Of a stretch of 64,000 bases of DNA, positions 9,563 through 22,473 are shown one piece after another. The stretch comes from Poronia punctata (lineage: Eukaryota > Ascomycota > Sordariomycetes > Xylariales > Xylariaceae): positions 186,001 to 250,000 of the forward strand of contig MU401487.1 in the NCBI GenBank assembly GCA_022579005.1. Reading direction: 5' to 3'. Both the position numbers and the translations under genes were made by a program. Under the pieces are notes generated by a model, which was given only the letters and a program-made list of their open reading frames with translations, did no database searches and was not told where the DNA came from. How positions within the stretch are numbered: the stretch's first letter is position 1; each line of letters starts with the position of its first letter.

Positions 9563-12500
9563 TTTGGCTTTGGTTATTCAGCAAACAACAGTTATAGGTA
9601 TGGTAATGTGCCTCTGGGTTGAAAACAGCCGGCCCAGTAGTGTCAGGGAGAAGGAATTGCGTGTGAATGTCGTGGCGTTAAGCTGTCCTCCTGGCCGAAT
9701 GTCTGAGTCGAAACCGTTCTTCCACCGAAGAAGTTGAAGTGCTCTTCTTACTACGCAGTAAAGTTTTTCAAAAGTGTCTCTTAGGAGGTAGGTGACTTCT
9801 ACGTCGTAATGTTCTGCAGAAGAGAAAAATCAGTCACCTGGACAGCCCGGCATTTATATATTGTGACTGTTGGTTGTGTTTATGTGTTAAGAGGGAGAAA
9901 TGGTAAAGCAAGTTTGGATCTCTGGAGGGTTCACACTGCGCAGGCGGCACACCTGTGCCCGGGAGTCCAAACCTAGCAACTGCAGGTGGTAACAGCATCC
10001 CATTTACATATTGCCTCATTTGGCCTAGCGTATACGTGCAGTAGAATTGCCATATTTGGTAGCTTTGGTAACTTTAAAAGATGTACGTGTTTTTAACACT
10101 TACAATACAATTATATAGTAGGTATCACTTGTGCCTGTCAAGTTCTATAAATGTTGGTTTCTATATTTCACTTTTATTTTCTTCCGAGTATAAGAATGAG
10201 CAGAAGAACATGAAAGTCTTGAGTGAAAGGGACAATTAATAGAATCCTATTCCCGAGTCATTGTGTTGAACCAATGCAACATCGCCAAGGGGCACACCTT
10301 TGTGTTGATACCTACCAAACTATGAACCTTTTAGTCTAGAATCTACTTGTAGTGGTAGTGAGAAGACCTGATTCTGTCTAGAAAGGTTGGAAATACGCAG
10401 TTAGGGATCGTGTAGGTAAATACCTGCTACCAGGAAAGCACAGGGAAAGTGTAACGATATCGTACCTTGTTGTACTCTGAACTACACCGTGCATCGTTCC
10501 CGCCATCCAGTACCGGTAGACTGTAAGAGCGCAACATGATAATACTTAGGAAAGGAGGCTTCGATACAGTACTAGAACCGAGCCCAACTGATTACCGAGT
10601 CCTACGTGTAAGAGTAGGTAGGTAGGCTGTGACTTGCAGTATCAGTTTGCTCCTGCTCCGAATAAGACATCCTTAACCCCTCAGTGCCAGACACGCCCTC
10701 CCAATGCTTTACTTTGTACCAATGGGTCACAAGGCAAGCCTCCCCTGGCCGGGATATGCAGTGACGACAACGTAACCTAGTCGGCGACGATGAGGCTCGA
10801 ACTTATAGGCCATAAGCATATCTTCACCTTAACAAGTGTACGAGTCTCCTGGCGGATTCTAGAGTCGAATGCGCCTGACTTGCAGCATGCAAAGGGCGTT
10901 TAAGTCATTGTTGCCCATCGTAGTTTACATCAGAGCCGGATTCTCACAAGGAAGTGGCATGCACTCAACTTCTCTCTTAAAAGTTCCTCCGATATAGGAA
11001 GACAACCTTATCTTGAGAGATTGCAACGCCGACATCTCTCCTCTCTCCTATAAGAGCGTGCCTCTTAAAACCTAATATCCTAGGGATTCGCGCTACTATA
11101 CCACTCAGTTTATCAAAGTGCATTGACATAGCTTAACCACCGCTGTGTACGTTTTAATGCCCCTGAGTATTTATGCATGTCGCCTGTACGCAGTGACGCG
11201 CCCATCGAGGCGGAGCCGAAGCGGCTCCACGTTTCGACTAAGCGAAAAGGGAGACGGGACAGCCGTAGTCGATCCCGTACTTCTGACTCTGAACACCATC
11301 AACGAGAAGAATCGAACACTGACGGACAACGATGCGAATCCGAGCGCGGTGTGCACCGATGGTGTTCGTTCAAGCGGCCTCCGCCCTAGGTGCGGTCGAC
11401 GGCCCTAGTCGCCTTCGCTACAGTCGTCGTTGTTCTGGCGCTCGGTGGCGTCGTATTTGCAATGTACCGTGTGAGTCTCACGAGGCGGTTTTCGCCCCAA
11501 GTGCGAGTCTCACTAGCCAGTTGGTACTTATTCATGCGTAGGAAGTGAAGGCAAGCATTGACGCCGACCATGCCCAAATAGCGACGACACAAAAAAAGGA
11601 AGTACATTTCAGGATTCGAGGCATTCGACGCGAACACAACAGTGCCCTATATTCGCAAGAAAATTGAACGGCAATACGGATAATAGAGTCAGGGTGAGAA
11701 GGGGTTGGGGCATTGCCAGTCGCGCAAAGCAAAACTTAGGAGGGTAACGGGGAAACGGCAAACACAGAACCCTAGTGTATGTACTCACCTGACCACATCC
11801 CATTTGACCAGCAGCTTTTAATATGCCGGTCCTTGAACGATGGCGTCCCAGCTAATAAGCGACACAGGGTATATCTCGTCATGGAGAGACGTGGCGCGCG
11901 GGGCCGAATGTACATGGCCTAATCTGACAAAGATGCGAAGAAGCGACAGAAAACCAGATCCTCAGAGGGGCAGGCCCTCCGAATTCATACTCGGTTCCCC
12001 ACGGCACGTGTGAAGAAGGCGGCCATGGCGGATACGAGACACGCTCATCGTCAACCCCGCAAATGAAGACCCGAGGCTTCTACGGCTGCGGAGGTGAAAA
12101 CCAAGAAAAGAGAAGCCGGCCAGGCCTTCCGATTAATGCCAACGGCTTACGGCATAGTACCAGTTTCCTAGATATTCAAGTGGTCGATGTTACTCTTAAG
12201 TACCGCTGTTGCGATTATCTGAACAGCCACATCGGTATACGTGTACATCGGTTGACGATGCTGCGGAGCCAGATGCCGCCTCGATAACTCGACCGGAAAC
12301 AAGGGACTTGGCAATTTGGGATACCATAATTGGATACGATATTCCTGTGCGACTTCGCCTCTCCTGTTACTCTTGAGTAACTCCGATGTCTGAATAATAG
12401 CCTCGACGAAATCGAACACAAAACTGTTGCCTGTCCAATAGCTGGGTGAAAGGCGATTACTTTGACGCGCCGAAAAATTGTAGCAGTTACTCCCGTTTGC

Positions 12501-12911
12501 GCCGTTCCGGTGGTTCCAGGGGTTTCATTCTTTTCCCGACAGACATCACCGGGACAGAAATCCTTCTAAGATGCATGAACTTGATAATAAAGTTGTGATA
12601 CATATCCCGATTGTGACAGATGCGATATACATAAGTACTAGGTATCACGAAGTAGAAAGTTTGGAGCACAATATGAATACCTACATACACTATGCCTGTT
12701 AAGACAGAAGACCCACACTTGACGACCTCAATCCAATGAATCCATCAACGATATTAAGTAATCACCTATTTCATCACGAGCTAGGAACAGCTACAGATTT
12801 GAACCCAGCTATGCGACGTTAAATATACAATAATAACTTCTAACGTCCAAGTCTATGCATCATCCCGTTTGGGGCTACTAGGGAATCCTAACCTAACGGG
12901 CAGCGGGGGAT
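9563..12911. other. Long intergenic region with a GC-rich island
   Basis: About 3.3 kb with no confident gene. Most is of balanced composition and has many in-frame stops on both strands. A GC-rich island at about 11195-11480 includes a frame that would encode a hydrophobic helix bounded by splice-like signals (listed separately). A second GC-rich stretch lies at about 11880-12150, with no coherent frame. Confidence 0.5.
11195..11475 (+). pseudogene. Possible gene relic or missed exon encoding a membrane helix
   Basis: This GC-rich island differs from its surroundings. From 11390 one frame reads VRSTALVAFATVV followed by VLALGGVVFAMYR, a good single transmembrane helix with a basic end. It is preceded by a pyrimidine-rich CCTAG, which could be an acceptor (ends 11389), and followed directly by GTGAGT, which could be a donor. 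No convincing upstream or downstream exon could be joined to it, and the preceding bases read as coding-like in another frame. It may be an exon of an undetected gene, a frameshifted relic or chance. No family is recognised. Confidence 0.2.
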
Positions 12912-14617
12912 ATGGCGAGCCAAGCAGGCGCACCCCTACTTTCGCGACAGGAGGACGATGGTTTCGACGACATCCCGCACCATGACCATGAGTCGATATC
13001 AGACGCCGACAAAACCCAGGTCGGCCGACTTGGGTCTTTCGTCTGGCTTCTGACCTTGTCCGCAGGCATCAGCGGGCTTCTATTTGGCTGTATGCGCCCT
13101 TCCCGCCCTTCCATCACCATCACGGTTGAATAGAAGCTTACTTGATACCATGAAGACGACACGGGAGTCATATCCGCGACCCTCGTCTCTATAGGCTCTT
13201 CACTCTCGGAACGCGAGCTTACCTCTCTCGACAAATCCGTAATCACCTCGTCGACTTCCCTCTTTGCCCTGCTCGCCTCGCCTTTCTCCTCCATCCTTGC
13301 CGATCATCTCGGACGCAAGCCCGTCATACTAGTCGCCGATGTACTTTTCGTCTTCGGCGCCGTCATCCAGGCCCTTAGCATAACGGTCTCCCACATGGTT
13401 CTCGGGCGCTCGATCGTGGGCCTAGCCATTGGTGCAGCTAGCTTCGTAACCCCGCTCTACCTCGCCGAGCTAGCGCCCGCATCGCACCGTGGCATGGTGG
13501 TCACGATGAATGTCCTGTCTATTACGATGGGTCAGGTTATCGCGTACGTGTTCGGTTGGTTGTTTGCAGTGAGAGGCGACCCAAACACTGGCTGGCGGCT
13601 TCTGGTCGGTCTCGGCGCCGTCCCGGCTGCCGTTCAGTGCGTGTTGCTGTTCTTCATGCCGGAGACGCCACGGTGGCTAGTGAAAGCGAAGAGATCGGAC
13701 GAGGCGCGGGCTATCATCCGGAAGACGTCGGGCTCCGACCCCATCGCGATCCAAATGGTCGATAGCGTGTTGAAAGATATCGAAATCGAAGTACGAGAGG
13801 AAGAGGATAGTGCGAGCCTGCGCAGTATGAACGGTAAGGACGGTCGTAGCTTGATGGTTCGTTGGCGTGAATTGCTTTCCGTACCTAAAAACCGGAGGGC
13901 CCTGACTATTGCTTGTCTACTACAAGGGCTACAACAATTATGCGGCTTCGTATGTGTCCACCGTGCCATCCAGCATATCACCACCCATTACCTGACCTGT
14001 AACCTCTTTGCTAACCTACCCAGAACTCGCTCATGTATTTTTCTGCCACGATATTCCTCATGCTTGGGTTTACCGTTCCCACCTTGACGTCTCTAACTGT
14101 GGCTGCTACAAATTTCGTATTTACAGTCGCAGCGCTCCTTCTCATTGACAGGATAGGACGGCGACGAATCTTGCTATATTCGATCCCCTTTATGGTACTG
14201 GGGCTCCTGGGCACGGCTTATGGCTTCAGCTCCCCGGGCGCTTCCCCGATAGCCGTACAAACCCCTCTACTGACGCGAGGCGCCGCCGTCTTCATCCTCA
14301 TCAACATAATGCTCTACGTGGCGGCCTATGCGATGGGACTCGGGAATGTCCCTTGGATGCAGAGCGAGCTGTTCCCGCTCAACGTCCGGTCTATCGGCAG
14401 CGGCGTAGCTACTTCTACAAACTGGCTGGCCAACTTTATCGTCGGCTTGACCTTCTTGCCTCTGATGGACGCTTTGGGCGCCACTTGGACATTCGTATTG
14501 TATGGTATAGTTTGCGTCGTCGGGTGGATCGCCATCTGGCGGATCTATCCCGAGACTGTAGGCCTGAGCCTTGAGCAAGCTACTGGGCTACTTGAGAATG
14601 GCTGGGGCGTAAGCTGA
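12912..14617 (+). CDS. MFS sugar porter, probable myo-inositol or hexose transporter
   Basis: Three exons, 12912-13089, 13156-13949 and 14024-14617, encode 521 aa with about 12 membrane helices. Introns of 66 and 74 bp use GTATGC and GTATGT donors. Splicing joins SGLLFG to YDTGVISATL, the typical first-helix motif of sugar porters. Other family signatures are ADHLGRKPVI (loop 2-3), PETPRWLV at the end of helix 6, DRIGRRRIL (loop 8-9) and a PETVGLSLEQA tail. It is most like fungal ITR-type inositol/sugar proton symporters, placed in the plasma membrane; the substrate is inferred only from overall resemblance. The acidic N-terminal tail (residues 13-36) is cytosolic. Long non-coding regions flank it on both sides (3.3 and 3.4 kb). 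Confidence 0.88.
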
Positions 14618-17600
14618 ATGAATCAGACAGAGTCGTTTCCCTGACTCTTTTTCACTTTTAGTCTAGCATAAAGTACCTTACCTAAGGTAGGTAGTTAAAA
14701 AAAAAAAAATCCAAGAGACTTCAACAAGTTGACATTCTGCAGCCCTGTATCGTTGCACTAGTGCCATACATAGCGCGGTTGCTATAGTTCCCAGAAATAT
14801 TTTTTCCATTCTTCGTGATTAAGATGAAAGTTTAGGTAATACAAAATCATGGGCAAATCTTTTTCGTTTTTTTGCTTGTGATACCGGCGGCATCTCATTA
14901 TCTGAAGCTAGTGAACGGCTTCTAAGATTAAGTTTCGAAATAAAAGCCGTTTCTAGCCAGGGCCCTCGGCAATCTATTGGTTCATGTGCCATGATGTTTT
15001 CTAGCAAAACCATGTGGCTATCATGTGTTTGTGGGCCTGATACAGTGGCTAGCAATGAATAGTATTATAGAAGCATTTTTAAGCAACATGTACGCGCGGT
15101 TTAGGTCTTCTCGGCGCTGTGGGGATTCGATTCCGGAACCTTTCACAGTGCAAGGAAGTAACCTAGGTACATATCTGATACAAATTTTTGCTTATTGTTA
15201 TTAATAGCAAGTAGGTAGACAGATAAAATCTTCACCGGCGGTTGTTTCGTCTCAGATAAGATTCCTCCGGTGATTATCTCTGGCGCAAGCATTTTCTACT
15301 GGGTCAGAAGATACTACTCGGTTTAAATTGATGTGCAGATAACCAACTTGTAGATAGATGGTTTTAGGAATTGGTAACTTATATATGCCAGTAGGTATGC
15401 ACGTAATACCTAAAGATCTGATAAGAAATGATAAACATGTCCTAATGCAGTTTGCCGTCACTGATCAGTGTTGACGTCGGCATTCGAGTTTACTACCGAT
15501 CACATCAAGTGTCACCGTGTTGATCGTCAAAAATTAAGCATTTTTCATAATTATCTAATCGATCGGGTACTTTTCCAGCCCTTTTGCAACCACGCGGACT
15601 TTTCCTAGCTTATGTCCGTCCGGGCTGGAAATAACCAACTAATACACATAAATAGACACAAGCGTTGAGATCCAACAATTGATTACCTACCGTAGTCTAG
15701 AAGAATCTGATAGAGAATTTTTCCCTCTTTCTCTTCTTATCACAGACTTTTCGGGTTTGGTCGAGTCAAAATGGGACCGTGGACCTAGTCTAGTATAGTT
15801 ACCGACATCTCTGTTGCTTACAAACGTTGACGCAATTAAGCCCAATCCCGTGCGAGTGGGTTTTTCATTATGTATAGTGGGGTTGTGGAGGGGCAACTTG
15901 CATATTTTCACTTGACGGCGGCTTTCAAGTTGGCACTTGTAAACATTGAGACTTCCCGGCCCGACAGTATACAGATCGTGGGCTCTTGTTTTCTCCGAAA
16001 ATATATTATTCAAGTCATGGGGTAAATCACAAGGTAATATCTATTCTCTCTGCCCCTGGTACTCATGGTCAGCTGCCTTAAACATGTCTTCGATTAAGGG
16101 GAGGTAAGATGATAGTCGGCCTCTGTGATATTGGTACAGGTAAAAGGTAGGTTAGAAGCAAATTGCCCCGATACTCTTTATCGCCGAATCCGTCAAGATA
16201 ATCTTTCAAAGCTCTAAAAGTACCTACTTCGGCCATAACTGCCTAGCTTAGGTTAGATAACTGTGTTGATGCCCAAGAAGCAGCCTTCTCATGTGATTGA
16301 CAACTTCGCTTGACCTTCTAGTGGAGGTTCGAAATTTAGATGTTAAAATTTTACATAAGATACCCAACCTTGAATACACATCTGAAATGCATAAGATCCG
16401 GCTGGAACATGCAGGTGCCACTACTACTCACTATTGGTGGGGGCGCCAATGTAAAGTTCCCATGTTTTCGATTTATGCAAAAGTTATGAACGCCTTTGGA
16501 ACTGGAATGGGGTGGATTTAGGCAATAGGGCCCTATCCCAGCAACGGACAAGGATAAGTCCGCATCGCGATTCGCGTCAAGGGTAACATCCGTCCCCTCC
16601 CCTGTCAAGCTGCAGGCATTGTTCACCTACATCATCATGCTTACAGATCCCAGCCACTGGGCAGCATTGGCATCCAAGGGTTTATTTTGACATCCTTCTG
16701 GATGTTTCTCGCATATGGGACGGAATAAATAAGCGACAAATCCAATGGGAGTTTTTTACGACATGCATAGCATTAGGTATCTGCCGCTCTGTTCCACATT
16801 TTAGCAGCAATGGAGATGGCCAAATCCGTCCACTTTTGCATTCGCATGCATATCGTATGTTTCATAGGGCGTAATGTAGGTATTTAACTGGGTAATTTGC
16901 CAAGAGGTAACGGGCCGTTCTTGTAACGGCTACCCAAAGCTTTTGACCCAGGGAAATATAAGTGCATCTCAGTGTTGTACACGTCAAACCAGTATGGAAG
17001 TTTGGATGATTGTTATAGATGCCAGGAACCAACTTACAAAAATTAATTGTACATATAAAGAAGTAGTGACTTTTATTACCCATAAGAAAGTAAAGAGACT
17101 TTTCGATCGGACAGATTATTAACCGCTTACTAGGTATGTACACGTAGATACAACACCTATCAACTTTTTACTGCCGCTTTGTACGTTGCGTAAGAAGGCG
17201 AATTAGTATAATGATTCGGGCCCGCACCTCGGTAAGAAAAGATCGAGAAGAACCAAGTCTAGTCGCTAATGGCTTCTAAGACCAGCTCTTATCTCCACCT
17301 ATCTCCACAAATATTGCCGGGCGAGTATACCCTTTGTAGATATGGACTCACAGTCGGACCTCTTTTCGTCATTGACATTGCCAGTACAACCCCATCGACA
17401 AGTACCATTTGGCGCCACTTTGGACCCAAAAAAACTCAGGACCGAACGGCCGAAGGAGAGAAGACGGACTCGTCATGATCCGATATATACATTGCCGTGA
17501 CCAAAGTAGATTAATCCTATGTAAGCTCAGAAGAGTAACTACGACCAGTGGCACCTGCTATGTATATTCCGTAGTTTCCTCCTTTGAACAAATAAATACA

Positions 17601-18044
17601 TACAGACCTAAGCCCTTTCATTCTCTGATCCTGAGCTGTCTTCTTCATTAAACCATTCTCTCCCTCTTGATACCCCGTCGATACCCAAGTCATATTTTTG
17701 CCATATACTACTCATAAAGGAACTAACTCGTATATTACCGCCACCTCGGGAACAGCTTATGTCCTTAGTAACCCATCCGTCGAAACTTTAGCTGCTAAAT
17801 AAAATTACTGCCATCCCGGACAAGATCTATAACTGTGGGCCTAGGAGAGACCCCTTTTTCGAGACATTACTAGCAGGGACAAAAAGATCTTGTGATCTAC
17901 GCATAAAAAGTTTGCCGGATACGGAGTACCTCGGGTTAGGTCTTTTGAAGTCTTGACATCATCCTACGAACTCGAAGGAATCCAGCAAGTTGTTCCACAA
18001 ACCGAGTCCAAAAGTGCCAACCTACGGCGCAGGACGTAGGCAAG
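14618..18044. other. Long intergenic region
   Basis: About 3.4 kb between two plus-strand MFS genes. It contains an A tract just after the first gene (about 14697-14709) and scattered GGTAGGTA motifs (14684, 15209). No tRNA, rRNA or convincing coding region is seen. Confidence 0.55.
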
Positions 18045-20079
18045 ATGAACATGGACGAGGTCGACCGCGAACTCGCGAGGGCGCAGAGTGATGCCATGTC
18101 GGGACGGAGCCTGCCACGGCGGAGAGCTAGCAGTGAAGTTGAGCGCGTGCTCTCGGAGACATCAGCAGTATCATCGAGTGAAGATGCCACATCCCGCCGT
18201 CCCATCAGCATGAGCCGAATTCCCACATCACACGAACATCCCATCGAAAGACACCCTACGGAACTCAGCCGGATACACACGGCAATGAGCCAACATAACA
18301 GCACAGTCGGCCGGAGCCTTAGGAGCCGGGAGTCGAAGAAACCTCTCCCTTCTTTCGGTGGAGGAAAGCCTTATCCGCCCCCGTTGCCGGACCGCGAGGC
18401 GTACGTTGTCGAGTTTGATGGTCCCGACGATCCGTATCATGCGCAGAACTGGCCCCTAAGTAAAAAGTAAGTCATACGCGAAAGAAAAAGAAAACAAACA
18501 CGCACAGTGCGGATGAATACAAGAACAGTCGGTTGACAGTTGTTACCCCTTTAGGTTATACACGGCCGCTATTCTCGGTTATACGACAGTAACGGCAGCC
18601 TTTGCCTCGAGTTTCTTCTCGGCCGCGACGCCGTACGTGGCAAAGGAGTTTGGTGTCAGCACAGAAGTAGGAATCTTGGGCGTTTCGCTATTCGTGCTCG
18701 GTTTCGCAACGGGCCCCATCTTCTGGGCGCCCTTGTCCGAGCTCAAGGGGCGACGTCTACCCCTTGTGCTCTCCATGTTCGGGTTTTCCATCTTCAGCAT
18801 CGGGTGTGCGGTGGCCAAGGACTTACAGACGCTCCTTATCTGCCGTTTCTTCGGTGGTTTCATGGGCGCCTCGCCACTGACCATCGTCGGTGCCGTATTC
18901 TCGGACATGTTCGACAACCGCACCCGAGGAATCGCAATCACCATCTTTTCCATGACCGTCTTCACTGGCCCACTGCTGGCCCCCTTTGTTGGTGGGTTCA
19001 TCGTTGAATCCTACCTTGGATGGCGTTGGACCATGTGGATTTCCTCCTTTATGGGTTGGGTTGCATTTATCCTCGACTTACTGTTCATGAACGAGACATA
19101 CCCCCCCGTCGTCCTCGTCGAGAAGGCTGCCGAACTGCGCCGCCGTACTCTGAACTGGGGCATCCACGCCAAGCAGGAGGAGATTGAAGTCGACTTCAAG
19201 GAACTCATCCAGAAGAACTTCACCCGGCCCATGAGACTTCTCTTCCTCGAGCCCATTGTCACTTTGCTGTCCATCTACATGGCGTTCATCTATGGCCTCC
19301 TCTACCTCTTCTTGACGGCCTACCCGCTCGTATTCATGGGCGTCCATCGGTTCAACTCGGGCCAGTCTGGCCTGGCCTTCTTCGGTATGATCATCGGTCA
19401 GCTCATAGCCGGCGTAGTCGTGCTTTGCACGCAACCATGGTACCAACGCAAGCTCGCGGCCAACAATGGTATCCCAATCCCCGAGTGGCGTCTACCCATC
19501 GTCATTGCTGGCGGCGTTTCGTTCACCGCTGGCATATTCTGGTTCGGTTGGACGGGATACCGCGAGGACATTCATTGGATCGTACCTGCTGCATCGGGCA
19601 TCCTGTCCGGCTTCGGACTGCTCACGATTTTCCTTCAGTCGCTGAATTACCTTGTCGATGCATACCTCATGTTGTAAGTACCAGAGTTGAGTCCTGGAAC
19701 TATGTGATGATAGAGACTAATATCATTGTTTTATAGTGCTGCCTCGGCCATCGCTGCCAACACTTTCTTGCGTTCTCTGTTCGGCGCTGGCTTCCCTCTG
19801 TTCGCCACTTACCTCTTCAACGGTATCGGCATCAACTACGCCGCCACCCTCCTAGGCTGCATCGCCGCCGTCTTGGTACCTATCCCGGTGCTGTTCTATA
19901 TATACGGCCACAGGATCCGAGCCAAGAGCTCGTACGCCCCGACGTTCCCCAGTAACATCCCCGGTGGCACCGAGAAGATGCACAGCTCCGATTCGGGAAA
20001 AGATGAACCCAAGGAGGAGGGAAATCATGCTGGGGCTGCCAGCATACCAAGGAGAGTAAACCAAGCTGAAATGGTTTAA
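18045..20079 (+). CDS. DHA1-family MFS multidrug/polyamine-type transporter
   Basis: Three exons, 18045-18466, 18555-19673 and 19737-20079, encode 627 aa. The first exon is a ~140-residue hydrophilic tail ending [19 protein letters not shown], a classic lead-in to helix 1 of the fungal drug:H+ antiporter-1 (12-helix) group. Helix 2 and its loop carry [18 protein letters not shown], and SLGWRW-like and [16 protein letters not shown] motifs follow. Family members (FLU1, TPO, MDR-like) export azoles, toxins, polyamines or organic acids across the plasma membrane; the substrate cannot be told. Introns are 88 and 63 bp with GTAAGT donors. Exon 3 restores the frame as [17 protein letters not shown] second Met at residue 3 could equally be the start. 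The C-terminal tail is Lys/Glu-rich. Confidence 0.9.
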
Positions 20080-21040
20080 TTGATTTTGAAGTTGTTGTTT
20101 TTTGCATTTACAGGATTCAGTTCCTTGTTTGGTATGGAAGGAAAAATGCATCTCATCGTGGGGTCGTCCACAAAGGTGCAGGGTTCAATTACATATGGGG
20201 GTGTTTACGTGCATAATACATATATCTAAATCGGAGGCTGTTTAACATGTAATGGCTGACACTGACATAATAATGATGAATAATTATCAAATATTCAAAG
20301 TCTATCATGAGAAAGATCTGGACATATATCATTGTGAAAAAGTGACAAAATACAACTACGAAGAATCACCCTAGCTACCCCCTGGTTAGCATAGCATAAT
20401 ACCTACTCTAATAAACATGGCAAACCCGTGGAACAGACAGTGGCCCGCCCCCTCATCAGCGATGCATCGGTTATGTGCTTTTCTATCGATCGACAAGGGG
20501 GAAGAACTTAAGAAGATACCTACTCGTAACAATTGATTATCAACTAACCTAGACTAAACCGGTCTCTGAGCCATGTCCGTGCCGCAAAAGATCTGTCACC
20601 ATGTTAGGTCTTGGTCTTATTCTTTGCTCATGCTTTAAGTTAGGTTAATGCTGTCCATACGGAACAGGTTACAACCAAGCGGAGTCGGGGATACATACCC
20701 GTATGTATGTATATGCCCTTTTACTACGTAATTACTTTCTCCGCATTTTGTAAAACGGAAGGGTGGGATGGTGGGATTATCGGGGGGAACTGGTTAGCAA
20801 TCCATCCTGTTTTTCGTATTCTTCTTCTCTACCGTATCACTTGCTTAGATACTTATTACCCCTGGTATAAATTGGGAAATATTCCTGTAAATATATATAT
20901 ATATATGTATATGTATATGAAGTCTTTATCCCCAGGTCTGTTTTTTGGGGGGGGATTACTTTTACAATCGAGACCCTCCCCTCCCAACGTGACAGTGACA
21001 GTGACGTACCTAGGTGTTTGTGGTTTCCTTTTTTATTTTT

Positions 21041-21049
21041 TATATATAA
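21041..21049 (+). promoter_or_regulatory. Candidate TATA box of the GFA gene
   Basis: TATATATAA sits about 165 bp upstream of the ATG at 21214, at the same distance as the TATA candidates of two other genes in this window. Motif and spacing only. Confidence 0.4.
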
Positions 21050-21134
21050 TCATCTATTTATCAACTAGCACTTCTACCTAGGTACCTACATCAATCATCA
21101 AAAGTTAGAGTAAGAACAAGAAGGAACAGAACAA

Positions 21135-21212
21135 GAAGAAAAAAAGAAAGAAAAAAGAAAGAAAAAAGAAAGAAAAAAGAAAGAAAAAAGAAAGAAAAAA
21201 GAAAGAAAGAAA
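21135..21212 (+). repeat. Polypurine tandem repeat (11-nt period) abutting a start codon
   Basis: G residues are spaced 4,7,4,7 bases apart in an otherwise pure A tract, giving an 11-nt unit GAAAGAAAAAA repeated several times. The last units run directly into the ATG at 21214, so the repeat probably lies in the 5' UTR. All purines are on the coding strand. Confidence 0.85.
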
Positions 21213-21213
21213 A

Positions 21214-22040
21214 ATGGCCGAAGAACAGAAACAGAAGAAGCGCGCAACGACGTACGAAGCGGGATGTCATTGCGGATATATCAAGTTCAACTTCACAATC
21301 TCTCCCGGCCTGGACGAGTACGAGGTCGTCAATTGTAATTGTTCGGCTTGTAGGAGGTTTGGGTATTTACTTATTTGTAAGTTCTTTTTTTTTTTTCTCT
21401 CCCCTTCTCCTTCTCCTTTCTTCCCTTTTCTTTTTCCTTTCATGTCTATCGAGTTAGAGAGGAAGGGGAGAAGGAATGGAATGGATGGATGGATATTGCA
21501 ATGAAGAAGAAACCACACCGCAAAATCTGTTACAATCAAATCCAGCTAACAAAGTCGCAAAAAAAAAAAAAAAAAAAAAACCAGACCCCGAAGCCAAAGA
21601 CGTAACATGGCACAACGACAGCCGATCCCGCTGTTCCGTCTACCGGTTCAACACGAAAGAGAAAGATCAACTCTTCTGTCCTAAATGCGGTGCTAGTATC
21701 GGGATTGATTTCCGAGAGACGAGGAAGACGCATACGTATGGGTTTAGTGTACGTTTTTTTTTTTTTTCTTTCTTTCTTTCTCCCCTTTTTCCTTTTCCCT
21801 TTTCCCTTTTTCTTTTTACTTTTTACTTTTTGCTTTTCACTTTTCTGAAATGAATGGAAAAAAAGAAAAAAACGCTTACTGGATAAACTAAACCAAAAAA
21901 AAAAAAAACAGGCCCGTACAATCTACGACATCGACCTTGATAAACTCCACTATAGAAAACTGCACGGTATTAATCTCATCAAGCCGGCTATGGATCTGTC
22001 GGGTCATTATTGGGATGAGGAGAAACAGGAGATGAAATAG
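21214..22040 (+). CDS. GFA / CENP-V family zinc protein
   Basis: Three exons, 21214-21376, 21585-21748 and 21912-22040, encode 151 aa. The zinc-binding cysteines typical of glutathione-dependent formaldehyde-activating enzyme (GFA)/CENP-V proteins are all present: GCHCGYIKF (Cys18, Cys20), CNCSACRR (Cys41, Cys43, Cys46) and FCPKCGASIG (Cys86, Cys89). Splicing restores FGYLLIYP and THTYGFSARTIYDIDLDKL, both characteristic of the family. Fungal members are small cytosolic proteins of mostly unknown substrate; formaldehyde-glutathione adduct formation is the founding annotation but is not proven for this branch. Both introns (208 and 163 bp) are full of long T, A and TTTCCC tracts, and the 5' leader is a polypurine repeat. 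The Cys-rich fold fits the usual length of about 130-150 aa. Confidence 0.85.
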
Positions 22041-22473
22041 ACAGGGGCAGGTTTCCTTGTGGTTGTTGTTGCAATCGTCAAGTGTGAGGAGGTACGCACG
22101 CACGGTACATCACTTGGAAGTCAATTTTTGTTATAGTAACCTTGAATTGTTGCCCCTGTGCTCCCTTATCGAGGAAATGGCTAGATGGGTTGGAAAAAGG
22201 AGTACTGCACAATATCCTATAGATCCCCAACCTAGACAATCGATGGGAGCGATGTCATTTCACAGCAGACCATGCTATTCAAAGATAACTGCAGCACATT
22301 CTATCCCCTAACCTAACCTAACCTAGGACCTTCTCACATGGTGATTCGGTATAGATCGAAGCAAAACAAAAACGTCATAAAGGAAAAAGGCATCGTATCA
22401 TAGATTTTAGTATCAAACGCCAATCCATAAACCCTTGGTGTGTGTCTACATGGTAAAAAGTAGAAGTGCCCGT
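22041..22473. other. Convergent intergenic spacer
   Basis: 433 bp between GFA and anthranilate synthase 3' ends. It includes a short CTAAC pentamer repeat (about 22307-22325). No gene is seen. Confidence 0.55.

Larger units (their letters stand above)
20080..21213. other. Intergenic region with polypurine leader
   Basis: 1.1 kb before the GFA gene. It holds an (AT)n stretch at about 20888-20920, a TACTCGTA octamer at 20521, a CTACCTAGGTACCTAC string near 21074, a TATA candidate and the polypurine repeat described separately. No coding region is seen. Confidence 0.6.

Noticed and set aside
12790..12815. B-box-like string resembling a tRNA T-arm
   Set aside because: The stem does not pair and no acceptor or D-arm is found.
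14697..14709. A tract after the sugar-porter gene as a retrocopy poly(A) tail
   Set aside because: The gene contains two introns, so it is not a processed copy; the tract is simple sequence.
5419..20079. Secondary-metabolite cluster (CmcJ-like oxidoreductase plus two MFS carriers)
   Set aside because: No PKS, NRPS, terpene synthase, prenyltransferase or cluster regulator, and several kb of non-coding DNA and an HDAC-subunit gene intervene.
22307..22325. Telomere-like CTAAC repeat
   Set aside because: The period is five, not the TTAGGG six, and it is only a few units long; not telomeric.
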